Origin: an uncultured bacterium
GTDB taxonomy: Bacteria > Bacteroidota > Bacteroidia > Bacteroidales > Bacteroidaceae
Assembly (NCBI GenBank): GCA_905216095.1
Contig: CAJMSQ010000017.1
Location: 1 to 44,894 of the forward strand
Length of the DNA stretch: 44,894 bases
Direction: 5' to 3'
Each line of letters begins with the position of its first letter. Position 1 is the stretch's first letter. The notes below the pieces were generated by a model. The model saw nothing but the letters and a program-made list of their open reading frames with translations. It was not told where the DNA came from and did no database searches. This document shows positions 39,787 through 44,894 of this stretch, one piece after another. Made by a program: the position numbers and the translations under genes.

Positions 39787-40203
39787 TCACTCCGTGAACA
39801 GGACGCGCCGGCCGTCGGGCAACACTTCCAGATGAACGCGGACGGCCGTTTCGGGCAGCAACTCCTCGACCAGTTCCGGCCACTCCAGAAGACAGACCGC
39901 CCCCGAGTAGAAATATTCCTCATACCCCATGTCATAGACTTCCTCGATGCGACGTATGCGGTAGAAGTCGAAATGAAAAATCGGACGGCCGTCGGTTTCG
40001 GAACGATACTCGTTCACAATGGAGAACGTGGGCGAAGTCACGGGGTCGGTAACGCCGAGACAGGCGCACAAGGCCCGTACAAAGGTGGTTTTTCCCGCTC
40101 CCATCTCACCGTAAAAGGCAAAAACCTTGTGCCCGCCCATCTGTCCGGCAAAGGTGCGCGCGGCTGCGTCTATCTGGTCTATGGATGCTATTTCCAGTCT
40201 CAT
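39787..40203 (-). CDS. tsaE: tRNA threonylcarbamoyladenosine biosynthesis protein TsaE
   Basis: The 138-residue ATPase has the P-loop GEMGAGKTTF (32-41). TSPTFSIVNEY (a TsaE signature), HFDFYRI and LLEWPELVEELLP complete the family pattern. With TsaB, TsaC and TsaD it makes the t6A modification of tRNA reading ANN codons. Two adjacent ATGs (40206 and 40203) are possible starts; the longer upstream frame adds an unlike N-terminus. It sits upstream of the GH20 gene on the same strand with 77 bases between, so co-transcription is possible. Confidence 0.93.
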   Translation of the reverse strand: MRLEIASIDQIDAAARTFAGQMGGHKVFAFYGEMGAGKTTFVRALCACLGVTDPVTSPTFSIVNEYRSETDGRPIFHFDFYRIRRIEEVYDMGYEEYFYSGAVCLLEWPELVEELLPETAVRVHLEVLPDGRRVLFTE

Positions 40204-40284
40204 CATGCAGTATCTGTTTGAAAAAGAACAGATGCAAAAATACGTTTTTCTCAATAAAAACATATCCTTGCCTGAAAAGATTTG

Positions 40285-40292
40285 TATATTTG
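40285..40292 (+). promoter_or_regulatory. Promoter (-7 element) of the GH95 gene
   Basis: TATATTTG fits TAnnTTTG. Start near 40297, giving a leader of about 140 bases. The -33 element is not clear. Confidence 0.6.
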
Positions 40293-40435
40293 CCCATCAT
40301 ATGGGGACTCGTGCAGCCATTGCAGGTCGGCAGCCTACATCTTATATATATAGGAACTGCTTCACAACCAGCGTGACGGGAGACACGCCATGTCTCTCCC
40401 ATACCGAAACATATCTTAAATTAAATATTATGTTC

Positions 40436-43400
40436 ATGAAAAAAATCTACATGTTGCTGACGGCGCTCGTCATGAGCGTCACAGCCGTGGCCCAGCAGCT
40501 CATGCCGCCGGCTTTCTCGACGGAAGCCGACCCGGCATGGTATTGGGTCACATTCAACAACGGTAACTGGGCCATCGCCGACAAGGGCGCGGGACAACTG
40601 GTCAGGACCGCGACAAAGGCTGACGCAGCCGCACAGAAATGGATGCTCATCGGTACGCCCGAAAGTTTCAAGATGAAGAGCCAGAGCGGCAACTACATCG
40701 GCTGGAACGGCACGTCATTCACGGCTGTCGCCACGGGTGGCGTGGACCTGAAGCTCGTCAAGAGCGGCACGGACGGCTGCTGGGAAATCGCACGCGCGGC
40801 CGGCACCAACACAATGAACATGCACCAGGGTGCAGGCGACAACAAGGAAATCCGCGAATATACCGTGGGTGACCCCGGAAACCCGCTCAAATTCGTGTCG
40901 GCCAGTCCCGCCTATCCGTTGTTCAGCGACGATGAAAACGAATACTGGTATTTCATCCGGTTCTCGTACGAAGGCCGCACCTTGCTCGACCAGGGCGCAG
41001 GCCAGAAGTGCGTCACGGCCGAAGTGGAACCCGCAGCCGGACAACTCTGGAAGTTCGTGGGAACGAGAGATAACTTCCAGCTTGTCAGCAAGCTGGGCAA
41101 TTATGCCTATGCTGACGGTTCGGGAAACGCGGCCCGTCTGAAAACGCAGGCCACCGCACCGACCCAAGGCTTCTCCCTGGGAGCTTCGGGCAACTCAGAC
41201 TACCCCATTGCCCTCGAAATGGGCGCCAACGCCATCTCGGGCAACAACAAATATGTAAACCAATGGGAAAGCATGCGACTGGGACAGGAGATAGGATTTT
41301 GGGCACATGCAAACAAGAACAACGCGTTCGAGGCTGTACTCGAAAAGAACATGACTTACAGCGAGTACAAGGTAAACGGCATCGCCTCGTTCACTCCCGA
41401 AAACGCCCTGACGCTCTGGTATGACCAGCCGGCCACGGCTACATCCTCCACTTACAAATGGATGGAATACTCCCTCCCCATCGGTAACGGAGAATTCGGC
41501 GCCAGCCTCTTCGGCGGTATCTACAAAGACGAAATCCAGTTCAATGAAAAATCCCTGTGGACCGGCGGACCGAACGACTTCGGCGGTTACGGCGGCTACA
41601 AGAACTTCGGTTCGGTCATCGTCGAGAACCTTACGGAGGACTTCAGCTTCGGCAACACCGCACCCGCCAAGGACTACGTGCGCTTCCTCGACATCGAAAC
41701 AGCCACCGGCGGCGTGAACTTCAGCGACTATGAAGGCACAACGAACTACAGCCGCCGCTATATCGCCTCCAACCCCGACAAGGTGGTGGCCGTGCGCTAC
41801 AAGGCCGACGGCGAGAAGAAACTCAACCTCCGCTTTACCTTCGCTCCCGGAAAGGGCATCAACGCATCCGACATCGTCTATGAGAACGGCGAAGCCTCGT
41901 TCGGCGGCAAACTAACCACCGTAACCTACAACACGCGCTTCCGCGTAGTGCCCACAGGCGACGCAGCCACCGTCACGAGCACGGAAGAAGGTATCACGGT
42001 GAACGGTGCCGACGAAGTACTGCTCATCCTCGCCGGTGCAACCGACTTCGACGCTTACAGCGCAACCCAGGTTTCGGGTACGGCCAACGTGCCGACGGTG
42101 GTAGCCGGCAGAGTCGCCGCAGCCGCCGAAAAAGGATGGGATGCCCTCTACGCAGACCACGTGAAAGACTTCCAGTCCTATATGGGCCGCGTGGACTTCA
42201 AGATTGACGGCGCCGCCAGCACCTATCCCACCGATGTTCTGGTGGACCGCTACAACAACAGGTCCGTACACGTAACCGGCAAAGAGGCCGAGGTACTCTT
42301 CCTCGAACAGCTTTACTTCGCTTACGGACGGTATCTGATGATCGGTTGCTCGCGCGGAATGGATGTTCCCTCGAACCTGCAGGGCATCTGGAACGACCGG
42401 GAAAACGCTCCCTGGAACTCCGACATACATACCAACATCAACGTACAGATGAACTACTGGCCGGCGGAACCGACCAACCTGAGCGAACTGCACATGCCCT
42501 TACTGAACTACATCATCAACATGTCCAACAAGGACAGATGGAAATGGTGTGCACAGAACTTCGGCGGCCAGGAAGGCTGGACCTGTCTGACCGAAACCAA
42601 CATCTTCGGCGGCATGGGCTCATTCGGTTCCAACTATCTCGTGGCCAACGCATGGTTCTGCTCACACCTGTGGCAGCACTACCGCTATACGCTCGACAAG
42701 GACTTCCTTACCCGTGCATTCCCCACCATGTGGTCGTGTGCGAAGTTCTGGATGGCGCGTATGATTCAGGACCGCGTGGTCAATGACGGCACATACGTGG
42801 CCCCGGACGAATATTCGGCCGAACAGAACGACCATCCCAAGGAAGACGGAACCGCACACGCGCAGCAGCTCATCATCAACCTGCTGGAGAACGTGAAATC
42901 CTCCGTCGAAATACTCGGACAAGAGGCCGTGGGCCTGAGCGACGCGGACATGGCACGTCTCAACGAATACATCGAAAAGACCGACCGCGGTCTGCACACC
43001 GAGGTATTCAAGGGCGGAGACTGGCTCTCGTGGGGCGCGGACAAAGGCATCGTGCCCGGTGACGTCCTGCTGAAGGAATGGAAATATGCAAGCTATGACG
43101 TATCGGGCGACAAAGGCCACCGCCACATGTCCCACCTCATGGCGCTCTATCCGCTGACGCAGATCAGCAAGTCGAGCAAGTACTTCGAGCCTGCCGTAAA
43201 CTCGTTGAAGTTGCGCGGCGATGCCGCTACCGGATGGTCAATGGGCTGGAAAGTAAACCTTTGGGCACGTGCGCTCGACGGCAACCACGCACATGTCATC
43301 CTCAACAACGCGCTCAAGCATTCCACCTCCTACGGTACGAACCAGAATGCCGGCGGCATCTATTATAACCTCTACGACTCGCACGCACCTTTCCAGATTG

Positions 43401-43987
43401 ACGGAAACTTCGGTATGACGGCTGCCATCGCCGAACTGCTGCTCCAGAGCCACACCGACACGTTGCAGATTCTGCCCGCACTGCCCGACGTATGGCAGAA
43501 AGGCCATGTCACCGGTCTGAAAGCCGTGGGCGACTTCACCGTGGGCATCAGCTGGGAAAACGGTACGGCCACCGCGGTGGACATCGTATCCAACCAAGGC
43601 ACACCTCTCGTGGTAAACTATCCGGGCATCGGCAATAAGAAAATCTGCGTGGACGGTACCGAAATCAATGCCACCGTCATCGACGAGAACACCGTAAGCA
43701 TTCCCGCAGGAAAAGGGGCGAAAGTGGACGTAAACTTCAACGAAACGGCCACCGGCATCGCGTCGGCAGCACAGACATCTACACTCAAGGTCAGCACAGC
43801 GGGACGCACCGTCACCGTCAGCGGCGCCGAAGTGGCAACAGTCAAGGCCTGCGACCTCGCCGGACGCACCCTGTTCACCACAAGCCGCAATACATTCAGC
43901 GTAGACAAGGCCTGCGGCAGCGTAATCCTGCTGCAAGTGACCGAGAAGTCGGGCCGCGTTTCGGCCTGCAAGGTGGCTTTGCAATAA
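40436..43987 (+). CDS. Secreted GH95-family alpha-L-fucosidase with duplicated N-terminal domain
   Basis: The 1183-residue protein has a signal peptide (1-20, TAVAQ). Two related N-terminal segments follow (about 30-150 and 155-290; each has an AWYWVTF or EYWYFIRF start, GAGQ and a GNYI/GNYA strand), likely ricin-type binding modules. The GH95 catalytic part starts at about 345 (SLPIGNGEFGASLFGG). Asn667 and Asn669 (HTNINVQMNYWP) and Asp989 (FQIDGNFG) match known GH95 catalytic residues. The C-terminal segment is beta-rich and ends in a short type IX-like domain (VKACDLAGRTLF). GH95 enzymes remove alpha-1,2-fucose by inversion. I chose 40436 as start (MKKIYMLLTALV); ATG 40430 two codons earlier is also in frame. 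Confidence 0.9.
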   Translation: MKKIYMLLTALVMSVTAVAQQLMPPAFSTEADPAWYWVTFNNGNWAIADKGAGQLVRTATKADAAAQKWMLIGTPESFKMKSQSGNYIGWNGTSFTAVATGGVDLKLVKSGTDGCWEIARAAGTNTMNMHQGAGDNKEIREYTVGDPGNPLKFVSASPAYPLFSDDENEYWYFIRFSYEGRTLLDQGAGQKCVTAEVEPAAGQLWKFVGTRDNFQLVSKLGNYAYADGSGNAARLKTQATAPTQGFSLGASGNSDYPIALEMGANAISGNNKYVNQWESMRLGQEIGFWAHANKNNAFEAVLEKNMTYSEYKVNGIASFTPENALTLWYDQPATATSSTYKWMEYSLPIGNGEFGASLFGGIYKDEIQFNEKSLWTGGPNDFGGYGGYKNFGSVIVENLTEDFSFGNTAPAKDYVRFLDIETATGGVNFSDYEGTTNYSRRYIASNPDKVVAVRYKADGEKKLNLRFTFAPGKGINASDIVYENGEASFGGKLTTVTYNTRFRVVPTGDAATVTSTEEGITVNGADEVLLILAGATDFDAYSATQVSGTANVPTVVAGRVAAAAEKGWDALYADHVKDFQSYMGRVDFKIDGAASTYPTDVLVDRYNNRSVHVTGKEAEVLFLEQLYFAYGRYLMIGCSRGMDVPSNLQGIWNDRENAPWNSDIHTNINVQMNYWPAEPTNLSELHMPLLNYIINMSNKDRWKWCAQNFGGQEGWTCLTETNIFGGMGSFGSNYLVANAWFCSHLWQHYRYTLDKDFLTRAFPTMWSCAKFWMARMIQDRVVNDGTYVAPDEYSAEQNDHPKEDGTAHAQQLIINLLENVKSSVEILGQEAVGLSDADMARLNEYIEKTDRGLHTEVFKGGDWLSWGADKGIVPGDVLLKEWKYASYDVSGDKGHRHMSHLMALYPLTQISKSSKYFEPAVNSLKLRGDAATGWSMGWKVNLWARALDGNHAHVILNNALKHSTSYGTNQNAGGIYYNLYDSHAPFQIDGNFGMTAAIAELLLQSHTDTLQILPALPDVWQKGHVTGLKAVGDFTVGISWENGTATAVDIVSNQGTPLVVNYPGIGNKKICVDGTEINATVIDENTVSIPAGKGAKVDVNFNETATGIASAAQTSTLKVSTAGRTVTVSGAEVATVKACDLAGRTLFTTSRNTFSVDKACGSVILLQVTEKSGRVSACKVALQ

Positions 43988-44055
43988 AATGAAGCCTGAC
44001 GCCGCGCGCACCACGACTCCGGTCCACACGGCATAAGGCCCTCGCACAACCATAC

Positions 44056-44092
44056 GGCCGCCACTCTTCCATCCGAAGAGTGGCGGCCTTTT
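44056..44092 (+). terminator. GH95 terminator
   Basis: GGCCGCCACTCTTC (44056-44069) pairs exactly with GAAGAGTGGCGGCC (44075-44088), followed by TTTTC. Confidence 0.8.
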
Positions 44093-44150
44093 CTACAACT
44101 TCCGGCGAAGACACAAACTGGAACACCAACTAAAGAAAAAGAGAAAATCT

Positions 44151-44181
44151 TTTGAATTTCTCATAAAAAGGATTATATTTG
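44151..44181 (+). promoter_or_regulatory. Canonical promoter of the UpxY-like gene
   Basis: TTTG (44151-44154), 19 bases, TATATTTG (44174-44181). Start near 44186, giving a leader of about 160 bases. Confidence 0.75.
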
Positions 44182-44345
44182 CAAAATATTTATGGCTATG
44201 GATGTGGATTCCATCTTTCCCCAAAAGGTCGAAAGCATCTGCAATTACCCCCCCCAATTTACATAAATGCTTAGTTTATAGTATTTTATAAAAGAAAGAG
44301 GGAGCTAAGAATATACCGTTTAGCCACAAAACTTATTCTATTCAC

Positions 44346-44822
44346 ATGGAGGAGTCGAAAGAGACAATACACTGGTGGGCCATGAGCGCCGTGTATAATC
44401 GCTCTTTGAAGGCTCAGGCCGAACTGAACGCGCGGGGCATCGAGACATTCATCCCCATGCGTCATGTCATGCGCGTCATCGGCGGCCGCAAGCGCCTTCA
44501 GATTGTTCCGGCCGTGAACAACCTGCTCTTTGCCCGCACCACCGCCGAAAGCATCCGGTCGGCCAAGCACTCCCTCCCCTATCTGCACTATCTCATCGAA
44601 CGGCGCGACGGGCACGGCTATCCTGTCATCGTCCCCGACGACCGCATGGCCGACTTCATTGCCGTGGCATCGACCGAAAGTGCCGACCCCATCTACTTCT
44701 CGCCCACCGAAGTCCGGCTTACCGCCGGCGAACATGTCCGCATCCACGGCGGCCCCTTTGACGGTGTGAGCGGGACTTTCTGCCGCGTCTGCGGCAAGCG
44801 CAACCGCCGTCTCGTAGGGTGA
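44346..44822 (+). CDS. UpxY/NusG-like transcription antiterminator, C-terminally truncated
   Basis: The 158-residue protein begins with the NusG N-terminal domain pattern: WWAMSAVYNRSLKAQAELNARGIETFIPM, then RKRLQIVPAVNNLLFARTT. The start of the KOW part (TAGEHVRIHGGPFDGVSGTF) follows. It stops at LVG, where family members normally continue for about 15-25 residues to complete the KOW barrel. GC content drops sharply right after the stop, so the end looks replaced. In Bacteroides such genes open capsular-polysaccharide operons and let RNA polymerase read through. Here a polysaccharide cluster may follow beyond the right edge. Whether the protein still works is uncertain. Confidence 0.75.
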   Translation: MEESKETIHWWAMSAVYNRSLKAQAELNARGIETFIPMRHVMRVIGGRKRLQIVPAVNNLLFARTTAESIRSAKHSLPYLHYLIERRDGHGYPVIVPDDRMADFIAVASTESADPIYFSPTEVRLTAGEHVRIHGGPFDGVSGTFCRVCGKRNRRLVG

Positions 44823-44894
44823 ATTCAACAAGCAAGTGCAAATTTATATTATCTGTTTTAAGAAGACCTCAATTGGTGGATGAAAATTGAGTTT
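44823..44894. other. AT-rich right edge with a short inverted repeat
   Basis: The last 72 bases are AT-rich, unlike the truncated gene before them. CTCAATT (44867-44873) and AATTGAG (44885-44891) form a seven-base inverted repeat. It could be part of an insertion or inversion end, but too little is visible. Confidence 0.35.

Larger units (their letters stand above)
43988..44345. other. Intergenic region with a terminator, UpxY promoter and C8 run
   Basis: About 360 bases without a gene. They hold the GH95 terminator, a canonical promoter, and a leader of about 160 bases with a run of eight C at 44248-44255 after AATTA. Confidence 0.6.

Overview
The window looks like a chromosomal segment of a GC-rich member of the Bacteroidales. 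The evidence is the many promoters of the Bacteroidetes type (TAnnTTTG, several with TTTG 19-20 bases upstream), the parA-parB-DUF5683-LysM transglycosylase-relA block beside surE and lpxB, an ECF sigma / DUF4974 anti-sigma / STN-domain outer-membrane receptor trio, a UpxY-like antiterminator, and secreted glycosidases with type IX-like C-terminal tails. The species cannot be fixed by eye. Prevotellaceae or a related gut family would fit.

Left edge to 4.6 kb: an AT-rich tail of a mobile element ends at what looks like a tRNA-Ser 3' attachment site (140-162). Degenerate sequence follows, then a minus-strand operon of sigma factor, anti-sigma factor and outer-membrane receptor. From 4.6 to 11 kb there is a TolC-HlyD-MFS efflux operon (5532-9473) bracketed by two copies of a three-armed palindrome, then a lipoprotein. 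From 11.1 to 19.5 kb lies the core block: relA/spoT, transglycosylase, DUF5683, parB and parA on minus, and surE and lpxB divergent on plus.

19.5 to 27.4 kb: two tandem 938-residue GH27-type glycosidases and pyrE, each preceded by one copy of a composite intergenic element about 255 bp long. It starts with a well-formed promoter that runs within about 15 bases into a short hairpin terminator, continues with CATGGCTTGTAG palindromes and ends in a GTTAAA/GTTAAT motif. A fourth copy, on minus, precedes the next operon. 27.5 to 31.6 kb: a minus-strand operon of VTC-type polyphosphate polymerase, DUF4956 membrane protein, DUF2490 outer-membrane protein, a small exported protein and a Cthe_2159-type carbohydrate-binding protein. 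Such proteins are known neighbours in many bacteria, but to my knowledge their joint role is not established.

31.6 to 44.9 kb: an AAA ATPase-like protein with changed Walker A and B residues behind a tandem promoter repeat; enolase; a lipoprotein phosphoesterase with an unknown outer-membrane partner; an AT-rich pair of small genes (47 and 163 aa); a GH20 hexosaminidase; tsaE; a large GH95 alpha-fucosidase; and an apparently truncated UpxY antiterminator at the right edge. The GH27, GH20 and GH95 enzymes suggest use of host or plant glycans, but no SusC/SusD pair is in view. The most unusual features are the composite promoter-terminator element, the arm-switched palindromes flanking the efflux operon, the VTC operon and the altered ATPase.
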